Under the pieces are notes generated by a model that was not told the origin of the DNA, ran no database searches, and was given only the letters and a program-made list of their open reading frames with translations. A DNA stretch of 64,000 nt, taken from NCBI RefSeq assembly GCF_024139115.2, contig NW_026942475.1, positions 1 to 64,000 of the forward strand, in the 5' to 3' direction. Source of the DNA: Armigeres subalbatus. Lineage: Eukaryota > Arthropoda > Insecta > Diptera > Culicidae. Both the position numbers and the translations under genes were made by a program. Below, one piece after another: positions 1-13,562 of the stretch; the first letter of the stretch is position 1, and every line of letters starts with the position of its first letter.

Positions 1-2003
1 CGGTATACGAAGTGGTCATCAAACCTGGAAGGACGTGTCATCAAGTTCCTGCTACGAAGAGTTCGCTGTTCATTCAACTGCTGCGGAGTAGCAATGCCGT
101 TCGAATCATCTGATACTTTATCAAAAACAGAAGTGCCAACTTCAGTCTCTGGCATGGGAAGTTCTTCGTTGTCTGACTCCGCAGAGCCTCCGAAAGCGGG
201 ATCCCTTTTTACTTCCCTTACATTCCTTGCATATTGTAAACCTGTGTTACTCACTACCACCACTTTGGCCCCTTCTCTAGCCACCACTCTGAAGCGCTCC
301 GGCAGGAAAGTCGAATCCGTTTTGGAACGTTTCTGGCGAGCAAGCAAGACCACGTCGCCAATTTTGATGTCGGACTCCTTTGCGCCCCGCACTGAATCCG
401 CATATAGTTTACTGGAATGTTTCGTGTCTGCATCCCTTTCCCGTACCTCTTCACGGTCAAGCTTCTCATTAGTGGGTGAACTCCACAAACACGGGAACGT
501 ACCACGGTGCTTCCAACCCACCATCATCTCGAAGGGTGTTACTGCAAGGCGTGAGTGGGGAACCAGTGTGTTGTGGTGATGTATATATTGCTGAAGAGCA
601 TGACGCCAGTTTCGACCGTCTATCCTGGAAGCTGATAGTGCCTTTATGATTCCCTGGTTCTGCCTTTCGACTGCCCCATTGGATTGAGGACTTAGAGGTA
701 TAGCCTTCCTTATTTCAATGCCTTTATTTTTCCAGAACTCAACGAAACCAGCGCTTTGAAATGGAGGCCCATTGTCGCTTTGGATTATAATGGGTAGACC
801 CCAGGTCTGAAACACCTTACACAAGGCGGCATTTGTACTTTCAGCATCAGTCGACTTCATTTCGATGGCGTGTAGGTACCTAGAATATGTGTCTACAATG
901 ATTAAGAATTCTCCTGTTCCAAAATTGGGAGCCGACAAAAAATCCACTTGTATTATTTCCCATGGCCCCTCTGGGAGGTCTCTCGACGAAAGGGGCACAG
1001 GAGGGTTGCGTTTAGACAATAGCAGGCAAGTTTCGCAGCTTTTAACATATCGTGACACTTCAGCGGACATTTTAGGCCACCAAAAAAATTGCCGCATAAT
1101 ACGTTTCATGGCCACCTCACCTACGTGACCTCCATGAGCTGACTCGAGAGCTTTTTTTCTTAGAGAAGTAGGCAAAACAGTGCGCTCGTCCTTGAACACC
1201 GTGTATCCGAGACAATGCAAAGTTTTTTTATGAGCAGCATAAGCCTGCACTTCCTGCGACCACATATTTTTCTTCAGCGCTTCTCGGACGAGTTGAAGTT
1301 CTTTGTCACACTCTGACATCCTTTCTATTTCAGTCCATGTGAGCTCCATGCATCCTGAGTCCAGCGTATACAAGAAGTGCTTCTCATCATCGTCCTCAAA
1401 TGGTTTGGTAATCTGTGTTTCCGGTATCAGCCTGGATAAGACATCAGCCACGTTTTCTTCGTCTGGTATGCACTGGACAGTGAAGTTGTACGCCTGTAGC
1501 CTCAAGGCCCAGCCTTCTGCACGCGATACTGCTCTCTTTCCTAAACGGTGGTTCGTATGAAAAATGAACTGGTTTGCCTCGGCGTCTGTTCGGATGATGA
1601 ATGATGTAGCCAGAAGGTAATAGCTGAACCGCTCTACTCCCCAGACCACGGCCAGCGCTTCCCTTTGCGTCTGTGGGTACCTCTGCTCTGTGGGAGACAA
1701 TACCTTGGACGCGCAAGCAATGATGCGAGGCTCCCCAGCGTCATTGAATTGAGTGAGTACTGCTCCGGGCCCAGTTGATGATGCATCAACGAAGAGCTCG
1801 ATGCGATCCGATGGATTATAATATCCTAAACGTTTAATCGTTTTCAACGCTTCATCTTTCAGGTAGGAGAACTCTCGATCCTCATCGGTAGTCCAATAAA
1901 ATCTATCAGAAGCTGCCAAAGCTCTTAGATGCTGCGTTTTAGTCGCACGGTGAATGATAAATTTGTCTACAAAAGTTATCAAACCAAGGAAACCACATAA
2001 AAA
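1..2003 (-). CDS. Ty3/Gypsy retrotransposon pol, RNase H to integrase, partial
   Basis: The minus strand is open from about 2,003 to the window edge with no stop, so the end lies outside the window. In order it shows the end of the RT connection (GFLGLITFVDKFI), RNase H (ELFVDASSTGPGAVLTQ, then REALAVVWGVERFSYYL and FIIRTDAEANQFIF), an integrase HHCC zinc finger (HGGHVG ... CETCLL) and the DDE core (VDF, SDNGPPF, SPQSNGAVERQNQ). A C-terminal tail with GDVVLLARQK follows. These motifs are typical of Ty3/Gypsy Pol, which copies RNA to DNA and integrates it. Upstream of 2,003 the frame is lost after an apparent 1-bp shift, so RT, protease and Gag are missing on this side. I infer a 5'-truncated copy. 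The catalytic residues that can be seen are intact. Confidence 0.9.
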
Positions 2004-2810
2004 CTTTTAATTTTTTCCACAACTTTGATCACGATGCTTCGTTCACGAAAATCGTTTACAGAATGAACTCCTAGGACCGTCGTCTCGTATCTCTTCCGGT
2101 AAAACCTTTGCGTTTATCTCATTCCTGCGTTTTCTTGCGTTTCTCTCATTCCTGCGTTTATACTTTTCCCTTCAGAAACTTTCTTGTGATATCAATTATG
2201 TTTAACAGACACGAATTACACGTGAAATAAACATATCGCGAAAGACTATAATCAAAACACAAAATTCTATTCGAGACTCATTTCGAGACAATTTTCCAAC
2301 AATCATCACAATATTTTTTATATATTTTGACAATGAATAGAGCTTCACAAGTTGCTTTCAATCATGACTCAAAATACATTTATGCTTCAGTTTTAAATTA
2401 TAATATATTAATCACCATAAATGTGTAACTACCCGCAGTGTAAAAATATATTTATTCATCCATAATCACCTTTTCATTTTATTTGTGCAATGTCGTTTTA
2501 CATCTCTTTTATTTATTTATTTTTCCATCTATCTGTCAGTGGTTATTTACTTCGTGTATCTGGCTAGCGAAACAGCAATTTGCGAGAAGATTGATTACAG
2601 GTAAATTTTACTGTTATCTCGATTATCTTTCAGCCAAGCACTATTCACTACAGGATCGGCTTACGATTTGGCATGGGCCTAAACCGCACTGACCAGAACC
2701 AGTCCACCAAATATCAAGGCGATTACTCGATTTAGTAACGAAATGAACAGCTCTAAAAGCACTCGTAGGTAACTAAACGACCGTCACGCTTGCTTGTTGG
2801 AGCTAAAACG
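2004..2810. other. AT-rich stretch without a recognised gene
   Basis: Only short frames with no recognisable motif. AT-rich sequence separates the Ty3/Gypsy remnant from the next repeats. Confidence 0.5.
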
Positions 2811-2895
2811 CCACCGAAACAGTCCATTTTTGCAATTACCTCTTTCTTTTCATAAAATGTTGGTCCTGAGAAGAACCAATTTTCTTTTCCCAATT
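2811..2895. repeat. Repeat unit 1 with a histone-type stem-loop look-alike
   Basis: About 85 bp here recurs in the same orientation at 4,153-4,240, with shared text around ACCGAAACAGTCCATTTT and CATAAAATGTTGGTCCTGAG. On the minus strand it contains GGTTCTTCTCAGGACC, which can form a 6-bp stem with a 4-base loop. The shape resembles replication-dependent histone 3' stem-loops. No histone coding sequence is visible beside it, so the link is only suggestive. Confidence 0.5.
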
Positions 2896-3082
2896 CCCAT
2901 TCCAATAACTAACTGCATCCAATCGCTTGTCAACACATTGCGTTGCAACTGTCCGACCGCCACTTGATGATTTTTCGCCAAGCCTCCAAAGGTTGAAATA
3001 AATTTGCAGCATTGCCACACTGCCACCCACTCAATGCTGCTGTATCCGCTCCGCTGCATCGAATGTCGAACCGCCTTCTGAG

Positions 3083-3127
3083 GAATCCCGATCATAATGG
3101 CTCGCGCGCGCCGAACAGCAGCTTTCT
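3083..3127. repeat. Left arm of an inverted repeat around the GCCTTTCTCG element
   Basis: The segment GGCTCGCGCGCGCCG with its flanks reads inverted at 3,695-3,744 (CGGCGCGCGCGAGCC). The two arms enclose the repeat at 3,166-3,694, so that element lies within or near the loop of a palindrome. Confidence 0.6.
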
Positions 3128-3165
3128 TGTATTTAATAAATTAAACCCGTAAGCTTAGATATAAA

Positions 3166-3694
3166 AACCCAGATCAATCCACCTAGCGTTGGTGGTGCCT
3201 TTCTCGCGCATTAAAATGATAATAAAAACACATAAGAGAGGTCGAAAAAGCACTTTAGGGGGATAGATTTTACTTTTTCCATCAATTCATATGTATTTGC
3301 GGCCATTTAAATGCATTGCTGCAATCTTTGAAAAAAAAATTTTTTTCGTTTTTGAAATTTTTTTTCCAAGGGGGGACCCTTGGCAGAAAAACAATGTTTT
3401 TTCAATAACTTTGGAACGCAATGACCGATCGGGCCAATTTTCAATAGGAAACAACTAGACCGCAATCCGCGTCGACTGCAACTTGCGAGCAAATCGAATA
3501 ATGCTAAGTACCAAATAGTGTGTCTCACATTTTTGTACACACACACATACATACACACATACAGACATCACCTCAATTCGTCGATCTGAGTCGATTGGTA
3601 TATAACACTATGGGTCTCCGAGCCTTCTATCAAAAGTTCGGTTTTGGAGTGATCCTATAGCATTTACGTATACTTTGTATACGAGAAAGGCAAA
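3166..3694 (-). repeat. Dispersed repeat with inverted GCCTTTCTCG ends, copy 1
   Basis: Near-identical to 42,413-42,966; partial relatives lie at 18,691-19,500 and 54,046-54,175. TGCCTTTCTCG at 3,196 and CGAGAAAGGCA at 3,682-3,692 form terminal-like inverted repeats. The body holds a homopolymer A/T zone and a short (CA)/(ACAT) tract near 3,540. No coding capacity. The paired ends suggest a non-autonomous DNA element, but no target duplication could be fixed. Confidence 0.7.
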
Positions 3695-3744
3695 AAGCTG
3701 CTTTACGGCGCGCGCGAGCCATTTCGATCGGGATTCCGTCGACA

Positions 3745-4821
3745 ACGGACCCGACAACGCAGAATGACAAATTCTAAGAATCCTATGAAATTTTCTCGAT
3801 TCTGAATTTGGTTATGAGATGTTGTTTATCTTAGATGCGTATTGTTACGTGGAATAATAGCAGCAATTTCATTCAAAACGAAGTTTCTCCATATTACCAA
3901 ACATTATCTCTTGGCATCTGTCTGTCCGAGCGACGTTCATCGATGGGTGGTTGCTGTAGAAAGTTTCCACTGAGGTGGCGTCTTCATTGATTTTATACAA
4001 AAGAAGGTTGATCCGACTATCCGAAATAAACTTTCTTCAAAGTGCAAAACTCAATCGTAAATAGCGAATTTGATAGCGCGTCGGAGGGAGATGATGAAGT
4101 GAATTTTAATAGATGGAATCACTAACAGCAACCAAGCTACCACGCCAAACCCGATGCCACCGAAACAGTCCATTTTCGAAATTAACTCTTTCTTTTCATA
4201 AAATGTTGGTCCTGAGAGGAACCAATTTTCTTTTCTCAATGTTCCTTTCCAACTAACTGACACCAAAATTTGTAATAAATTTTCAGCATCGGCACTGGCG
4301 GTGCGGGATCGCCACAGTGCTATTTTTATGGTCAACTCTTTCTTCATATGAAATTCTGCTTCGTTGAGGTTGAATGATCTGCAGCAACACATCGAGCACC
4401 ACCACCAATGCGATGGATTTTCTTTGAAAATGTTATTAGCGCCTCCGTGATGCTGTGTCCGCTCCGCTACGATCGCTTTGATGCGTCTGCTATGCGTAAA
4501 ATCTTGTTCAAACTGAGGATTTAATCCAAACCCGCAAGTGATTGAATTTTGATGTCTGTGCTAGTGTACGTGATTGGTTAGTTTACCTATTTCTAAACCT
4601 TTTATCAATTATCAATAATAAATAGTTAAAAATCAGTATTTTCAAATGAATTCAAAGAAGCGTTGACTCATCCTTGATCGAATGGTCCAGAAAAATTGAA
4701 AATCCATTGAGAAACGGCTTAGATATTAAAGTTTAAAGTCTATCATATTTTCGTGACGGTCCCCGATTTTCGCAATCGTAAAGTGTACCCCAATATAGAA
4801 AACACAGACGTAGTCCTACGT
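3745..4821. other. Noncoding, with second copy of the 85-bp repeat
   Basis: No supported gene. 4,153-4,240 repeats 2,811-2,895, with the variant stem-loop GGTTCCTCTCAGGACC on the minus strand. The remainder is unremarkable AT-rich sequence. Confidence 0.5.
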
Positions 4822-5184
4822 CAAAACCGAGAGTTTACGCTTGAATCACCAATTTCCTGCAAACTTCCATAGGATAAAGTTGCTTCACTTATCAGGGTAG
4901 TAGTTCCATCCAATTGTTTTGCACTGGGAGACTGGAATTTAGTTATATTAACTAATTTATGAATGTAAACGCGCTAGAGGGTCCATTACTAGCACAGAAG
5001 GGGGGGTCCATAATAGGCAACAGGAACATGTGGAAATGGAACATGTGAATCAAATGGGGGGACCATAATACGTATGTAAACAAACTCGATGTTGCGTATT
5101 ATGGACCCGGGGGTGGCCATAATAGGCAACCTGGCTACATGCTTTTAAAATACATATTTTAGTAGTAAAAATGAATGTTTTACC
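4822..5184 (-). mobile_element. TA-MITE 'GGGAGTGAG' family, copy A (both ends missing)
   Basis: Inverted relative to copy B, which starts 72 bp further on. It carries the family's internal text (GGGTCCATTACTAGCACAG, CCATAATACGTATG, ATGAATGTTTTACC) but neither terminal inverted repeat. Ends were set by where alignment with copies B, D and E stops. Confidence 0.8.
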
Positions 5185-5255
5185 TAGTACCATTTGGACT
5201 CTCAACAGCTAACCAAGCACTATCCCGTATAATGAATTACCTTTTCATCGATTTA

Positions 5256-5812
5256 GGGAGTGAGTGCTAGTAATGGACCCCTTAACGACGGAAACTTACT
5301 TCAATCGCTTCGCTAGAGTAAGACTCATGACAAATTGCCATTCTGCAGCACTAGATGACAATCAACAGGTATCAGCATCGCGTTTCGTACATAACACATG
5401 GTAAAACATTCATTTTTACTACTAAAATATGTATTTTAAAAGTATGTAGCCAGGTTGCCTATTATGGCCACCCCCGGGTCCATAATACGCAACATCGAGT
5501 TTGTTTACATACGTATTATGGTCCCCCCATTTGATTCACATGTTCCATTTCCACATGTTCCTGTTGCATATTATGGACCCCCCCTTCTGTGATAGAAATG
5601 GACCCTCTAGCGCGTTTACATTCATAAATTAGTTAATATAACTAAATTCCAGTCTCCCAGTGCAAAACAATTGGATGGAACTACTACCCTGATAAGTGAA
5701 GCAACTTTATCCTATGGAAGTTTGCAGGAAATTGTAGATTCAAGCGTAAACTCTCGGTTTTTTTTCAGGGGGTCCATTATACGCACGGGGTCCATTACTA
5801 GCACTCACTCTC
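5256..5812 (+). mobile_element. TA-MITE 'GGGAGTGAG' family, copy B (complete, 557 bp)
   Basis: The left end GGGAGTGAGTGCTAGTAATG and right end CATTACTAGCACTCACTCTC are inverted repeats of about 25 bp. Both sides are bounded by TA (5,254-5,255 and 5,813-5,814). A TA duplication is typical of Tc1/mariner-type transposition. No transposase is encoded. The proof that TA is the target site comes from copy E at 44,735-45,290. Confidence 0.88.
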
Positions 5813-5814
5813 TA

Positions 5815-7270
5815 GAACCTAAGGTGTTCGTTTAGCTAGACGACCTGGTCATCGCCACAGATAGCTTCGAAGATCACCTAGCACTACTCAAAGAAATCGC
5901 AAAACGACTCAAGGCGGCGGGTTTAACCATTAACACTGAAAAGTCGACCTTCTGTCGTCGCAGCATAAAATACCTTGGATATATATTGGATGAACATGGA
6001 TGGAGGGTAGATGAGGAGAAAACGGAGGCAATTAAGAATTTCCCCACACCTGGGTCGAGAAAGGAACTGCAGCGCTTTCTTGGTATGTGTGACAGGTACA
6101 GACGTTTTATTCGCGATTTTGCGAAAATGGCTGCACCTCTATCAAGTCAGACAGGAATCAAAACGAAGTTGGAATGAAAACTGTGAAGTAACATTCAACT
6201 CTCTGAAACAGGCGTTCTGCACTGCACCAGTTTTATGCACACCGGATTACTCGAAGAAATTCGCAGTTGCGTGCGACGCCACTGACATCGCAATCGGAGC
6301 TGTTCTAATGCAAGAATCAGGAGGGCAAGAACGTGTAATCGCCTAGTTCTCACAAAAACTCACCCCCGCTGAACGCAAATACTCGGTCACTGAACGAGAA
6401 TGTTTAGCCGTGATTAGAGCAGTGGAAAAATTCAGGGGTTGTATTGAAGGAAGGTAATTCACAGTATACTGCGATCATTCAAGCCTCATGTACTTGAAGA
6501 CTATGGAAAATCCATCACCACTTATGGAACGCTGGTTCCTCCGCCTGAACGCGTTTAACATGAACATCAAGTATCGCAACGTTGTGCCAGATTGTCTCAG
6601 TCGAATCGACAAGGTTTGTGCGCTTTCCACAGATATCACCGATCCATGGTTCGAGGACCTCAGGGAGAAAGTGAAGGCGAATCCGCAAAAATTTCCCGAC
6701 CTCAGGATTATTTCAGGAAGATTATACAAGAACTGCGTGTTGACTGATGAGATGGGTCTACGGTCTCATAGATGGAAGGAAATTGTTCCCGCGCCATTAC
6801 GACTGGAACCAATCCGTCGATGCCACGATCTTCCTACTGCGGCACATCTAGGCTTTGACAAAACGTCACAAAAACTCCAACAAAGCTTCTACTGGCCGAA
6901 AATGGCCATGCAAATTAAAAAATATATAAAATCTATAGACACTATAGGTTCCATAGACGAGCGCAGCCACGGTTGGGTCATTTCGATTAAGTGTGTTTTT
7001 CCACTTTTTCACAGTGTACCACGCGAATTTGACGTCACACGCTCCGTTGCATGGATTGCAATCGTGACGTCATGCTCGTTTGGCTACACTAACTGACAGT
7101 TCGTTTGGCTACACTCGCCTTCGCCTCAGCTCGTCTATGGAACCTATAGTGTCTATAATAAAATCCTGTAATGTTTGTGAGGCAAGTAAAGTGCCTACAA
7201 CTACCTTAACTCCTCGCCGTCCTCCAAAATTAACCACTACCGCAACCAACAGAATAATCGCAAGTTCATA
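5815..7270 (+). pseudogene. Decayed Ty3/Gypsy pol (RT end, RNase H, integrase zinc finger)
   Basis: Translation starts inside RT. The YLDD box has a stop in place of Tyr (V-stop-LDDLVIA at 5,824). Then come YLGYILDEHGWRV, the RNase H region (ACDATDIAIGAVL, KYSVTERECLAVIRAVEKF, YCDHSSLMYLK) and an integrase zinc finger (HLGFDKTSQKL ... CNVCEASK). Lesions: stop at 5,833, frameshift near 6,175, TAG at 6,344, TAA near 6,453, and the 224-bp MITE at 6,934-7,157 splitting the zinc finger. It belongs to a different Ty3/Gypsy lineage from 1-2,003. It is 5'-truncated where the TA-MITE ends and is certainly non-functional. Confidence 0.9.
6934..7157. mobile_element. hAT-like MITE, 224 bp, 8-bp target duplication
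   Basis: 29-bp perfect terminal inverted repeats beginning TATAGACACTATAGG, flanked by the direct 8-bp duplication ATAAAATC (6,926-6,933 and 7,158-7,165). Removing the element and one duplication restores the integrase reading frame across ...YIKSCNVCEASK. An 8-bp duplication is characteristic of hAT elements. No coding capacity. Confidence 0.93.
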
Positions 7271-7661
7271 GCATCCATGACAACAGCACTAAACACTGGC
7301 CAATCTGCGAACGGTCAACCTGAAATGTTTATCTTATTTCTTGGTTTAGCTTTTTGCTAGGTTGATCGGCGAGAAAAAAAAATCTTGCAGAACTCTTATA
7401 AAGTGCAAAAAGCGCAATAGGGTTAAGGCAGGTATTTTCGTCTTTTCGTCATAGTCTCGAAAACCAATAAAAGAGACACTTTTGACAAACTTATTCGTAT
7501 CAAATCTTAGGATCAGGAGATACGTTCTGCTATAGTGGAGCTCTAGCGAATGGATGTTGCTTTCGATGGTTTTAGCCCCTATGACGATGGACGGAAATAC
7601 CTGCCGTGTCCCTAGCATCCATGACAACAGCACTAAACACTGACCAATCTGCGAACGGTTA
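7269..7661. repeat. 49-bp direct repeats bracketing a 295-bp block
   Basis: TAGCATCCATGACAACAG and following bases occur at 7,269-7,317 and again at 7,613-7,661 with 2 differences. The block between contains a 55-bp piece also found inverted at 11,331-11,387 and the MITE at 7,420-7,612. The arrangement looks like a local tandem duplication followed by insertion. Confidence 0.6.
7420..7612. mobile_element. Short TA-flanked MITE, 193 bp
   Basis: Imperfect terminal inverted repeats: GGGTTAAGGCAGGTATTTTC on the left; the right end read inverted is GGGACACGGCAGGTATTTCC. TA lies on both sides (7,418-7,419 and 7,613-7,614). Not related in sequence to the GGGAGTGAG family. Confidence 0.65.
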
Positions 7662-9552
7662 AGAACATTGACGTACCTCTATCCAGGCGAAGAGACACTG
7701 GACCATGAACCACCCGAATAAAAAATACAGTAGAATAACAATACAATTTATTGTAACACTACTATTAATAACATTAAATTGGCAATAGATTATATTGTAA
7801 ATGAAACCATACAAATACATTAGAATGCATTGTTATGATCCATTTACTCAAATGTAAATGAAGTTTTCGCAATGTACGGGTTGTTAAGTATCGTAACTAT
7901 ACAAAATCTGAGATTTTGCCATACATTTTTTTCGTCACACAATAGACTGTACGGTTAATATATTGTTGAAATATCCGAGCAAAACTATTCAAAATACAAT
8001 GGATTGTATTGTATTTGTATAGTAAAACAATACGATTTTTGATTTCTCAGTTGTGACAGCTTTACTGTTCATTGTCTGTTCAACAATGCAATTTAAAGGG
8101 AAAAAATGCATGTTTGGCGCTATGAGGCAAATATTGTTATATAGTTTATATGTAATGTAAAGAAACGTTTCAAATGTTATCAATGCATGAATCTTATGTA
8201 CGAAAACGTTTCTAAAACAATTGCAAGGATTGTTACATTAGCGAAATGTGTTGATGTATTGTATCCTCAGTGTTGATTCAATCTGTGCAACCATCAAGAA
8301 ACAATGTATCCTATTCTGGGTTCGTATCGCTCACTCAATCTCAGGAGCACAGGATGCTCCCTCACGAAAATTTTCGGGGAGAAATCGCTTTTCGCGAAAG
8401 AAAAACAGCCTGACGAGTGATAACCATTTTTCGCTCACTTCGATTGCCGCCAAACGTTGATTTGCTCCTTTTCTTTCATATTCGAGTCTTTTCGTGGCAT
8501 CTTCAATGCAAATGGTAGTCGCTTATGTAATACAAATAATCTAATGCTTTCATACAGATAGCGTGGTGGTGTGGCTAGAGTAAGCGCATCCCTGCGGCTA
8601 TTATTGTTACTATTCTGGATTCGAATCCCGGCGCGGCCATACAATTTTGTAATTGTTCTGCGATAATTCTCGCGAAAAGTGAGTGAGAGGGTAAAAGTGA
8701 TGAAACGAAAAAGGATTTTCATCTAATAGGCAAGATTTTCGTTTATCATTCAAGAGTAATTGTAGAGAAAGATTGATAGGTGAAAGATGATCCTCAACAA
8801 AACAACGAAAAAAGATTCTCCCTTGGCCCGAGAAACGCTTGCTTTGGTCTCATTGAAACAAAAAGTTGAAACCCTGATCCTATTGTATACCGTACATTCA
8901 AGGTATGGTAAATCAATTGTTTACACTATTGAACCAATAGTACATTTTTATCCGGGCACTGCAAGCAATGGATGCTATCAGGACGTTGTAGCGTATAAGA
9001 CAAGCACATAATAAATAAATTGAGAACAAAAAAAAAAATAATAGTTATTTTGATTGAAGATGAAACACCCCTGTAAATGTTAGGGTATATTCACAACCCT
9101 GTTGAGTGATGGCAGTCTCGGCGATCACCGCCATCACAGCATAACGGTGAAAATATGTTGGGTCACGAGAAAGGAAAGTCGAGAGTGATATCTGCGAAAG
9201 CTAAAAATGTTATTGATTATGTAATGCCGATTTCACCAATTTGAAGAGTTATGTGTAGATTGTGATTTGCCCGCTTCTTTTTCTCACACTCACTCTCATT
9301 TCGGGTTGATCGATTTTTGTTACTGAAATTTACCCAATTATAACCCATTACTTGTTAGTCACATGTAAGCGTGTACACTAAATCGATTCCCGCCATGATT
9401 TTACGTCTATTTGTTTTCAGATTGAGCACTCACACACAAATATTATACACGGAAAATCAAACTTTTTTGAGTGTATTGAGTGTGAGAAAAAGATGACTGT
9501 GAGAAAAAAAATCTCGCAGAACTCTTATAAAGTGCAAAAAGCGCAATATGTG
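7662..9552. other. Noncoding AT-rich region with a tRNA-like head
   Basis: No supported gene. CCCGAATAAAAAATAC near 7,707 and the inverted CCCGGATAAAAATGTAC ending near 8,962 may be worn ends of one 1.25-kb element. A 45-bp block ending AAGTGCAAAAAGCGCAATA at 9,497-9,541 repeats 7,376-7,419. Confidence 0.4.
8566..8642 (+). repeat. tRNA-like SINE head
   Basis: Contains an A-box-like TGGCTAGAGTAAGCG and a B-box-like GGATTCGAATCC at tRNA-like spacing. The acceptor arms do not pair, so it is not a tRNA gene. It is likely the pol III promoter head of an old SINE. Confidence 0.45.
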
Positions 9553-11754
<2,202 letters not shown>

Positions 11755-12408
11755 TCACTCGCACTCAATACAAGACATGCAACAAACGTACACAAAAGTA
11801 CGATCGAATTGAAAACGCTCTTGAAACTAAAAAACTAATTCACACGCAAACGTATACGTAAACAGATAAAGAAACGAAAAGCAATAGATACCTAGCACAT
11901 AGTGTAAACAAATACACAAATTGAAAATTCCTTGCTTAACGCGGTTCATTAGAAAGCGCCCATGGCCAACATACAAGCTGCCGTTGATAGTGGACCAGGT
12001 CAATTGAATAATAAATGTAGTTATATTTAGCACATAAGTTTGTTTTGACTATGATCACAGCACATAGTCAGATTTAAATTTGCTATTTTGTCACTAGAAG
12101 ATAGTGAGGGCAATGAACCATCTTAAAGTAGTATTAAGAATGATTATATGGCACCAGAACAACGCTGTATTCAAGGTCCAGTTAAGGAGTCTTCTGTTGA
12201 ATCAGCATATCATAAGATCAGCAATCACCACATCCACTATCACCAGATGGAAATTATCGCGAAATTTGTGTGAATGTCCCTCCTATTCCATTCACAAAAA
12301 TTTCGCTGCGCTTCGCTTGGAGTTGTGTTACAATAGAATTTGGTTGACCAACGAATTACTCAACTGATTTAATTTCTAAAATATGGCATTATGTACAACA
12401 CTGTGATA
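11755..12408. repeat. Tandem duplication, unit 1 (654 bp)
   Basis: Starts TCACTCGCACTCAATACAAG and ends GTACAACACTGT. Unit 2 follows directly in the same orientation with only scattered differences. No coding frame of note. The segment near 12,258-12,305 is an imperfect hairpin that is perfect in unit 2. Confidence 0.9.
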
Positions 12409-13075
12409 TCACTCGCACTCAATACAAGACATGCAACAAACGTACACAAAAGTACGATCGAATTGAAAACGCTCTTGAAACTAAAAAACTAATTCACACG
12501 CAAACGTATACGTAAACAGATAAAGAAACGAAAAGCAATAGATACCTAGCACATAGTGTAAACAAATACACAAATTGAAAATTCCTTGCTCAACGCGGTT
12601 CATTAGAAAGCGCCCATGGCCAACATACAAGCTGCCGTTGATAGTGGTCAATTGATCAATTGAATAATAAATGATAGTGGTCAGGTCAATTGAATAATAA
12701 ATGTAGTTATATTTAGCACATAAGTTTGTTTTGACTATGATCACAGCACATAGTCAGATTTAAATTTGCTATTTGCTAGAAGATAGTGAGGGCAATGAAT
12801 CTTCTTAAAGTAGTATTAAGAATGATTATATGGCACCAGAACAACGCTGTATTCAAGGTCCAGTTAAGGAGTCTTCTGTTGAATCAGCATATCATAAGAT
12901 CGGCAATCACCACATCCACTATCACCAGATGGAAATTATAGCGAAATTTTTGTGAATGTCCATCCTATTCCATTCACAAAAATTTCGCTGCGCTTCGCTT
13001 GGAGTTGTGTTACAATGACCAACGAATTACTCAACTGATTTAATTTATAAAATATGGCATTATGTACAACACTGT
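12409..13075. repeat. Tandem duplication, unit 2 (667 bp)
   Basis: Same start and end motifs as unit 1, plus an extra local duplication of about 30 bp (AATTGAATAATAAATG twice near 12,660-12,700). At 12,941-12,993 GCGAAATTTTTGTGAATG and CATTCACAAAAATTTCGC form an 18-bp perfect stem. Confidence 0.9.
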
Positions 13076-13420
13076 TCGATGCCGGTCAGCACCACTCACA
13101 ACGCAAACTACAGTGAAGCAGTAGGATAAAACGAAACGCATATATCATCTAACACTCATACAGCACATTTCCGGTACGAACGAGTACTAGCAGACTAGTG
13201 AAACAAGCAAACAATCGACTCGGTACCAGGTTTGTAGTGCCACGTTCCACAAGTGTGTCTGTGTAGTGCATGTATCATCTAATGCATCAAAGTGCATTAC
13301 CGAAAGTGCAAAGTGTTGCACCATAACGTCAGCAATAATATTCCGGCTGAAGATCCACACAATGAATCCCGTACATCATTCACAAATCGAACTCTGAGAA
13401 GTAACCGTAGTAGTGGGATT

Positions 13421-13562
13421 GTTCTGTTTCGTACAATACAACGGTCGAAGGGCAGGGTACGGAAATCATCGTGCTATCGTGATACCAGCGTGATTCTGGG
13501 TGACAGACATACGATTTTATGCTGTACAGTGATATTGGTATCATATATGTGTCACAAGTATT
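13421..13562 (+). repeat. 140-bp repeat, left copy of inverted pair flanking the Asp-rich gene
   Basis: Runs from TTCTGTTTCGTACAATACAA to ATCATATATGTGTCACAAGT and occurs in inverse orientation at 17,503-17,645 with very few differences. The pair encloses the Asp-rich gene and the Harbinger remnant. Origin not recognised. Confidence 0.85.
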
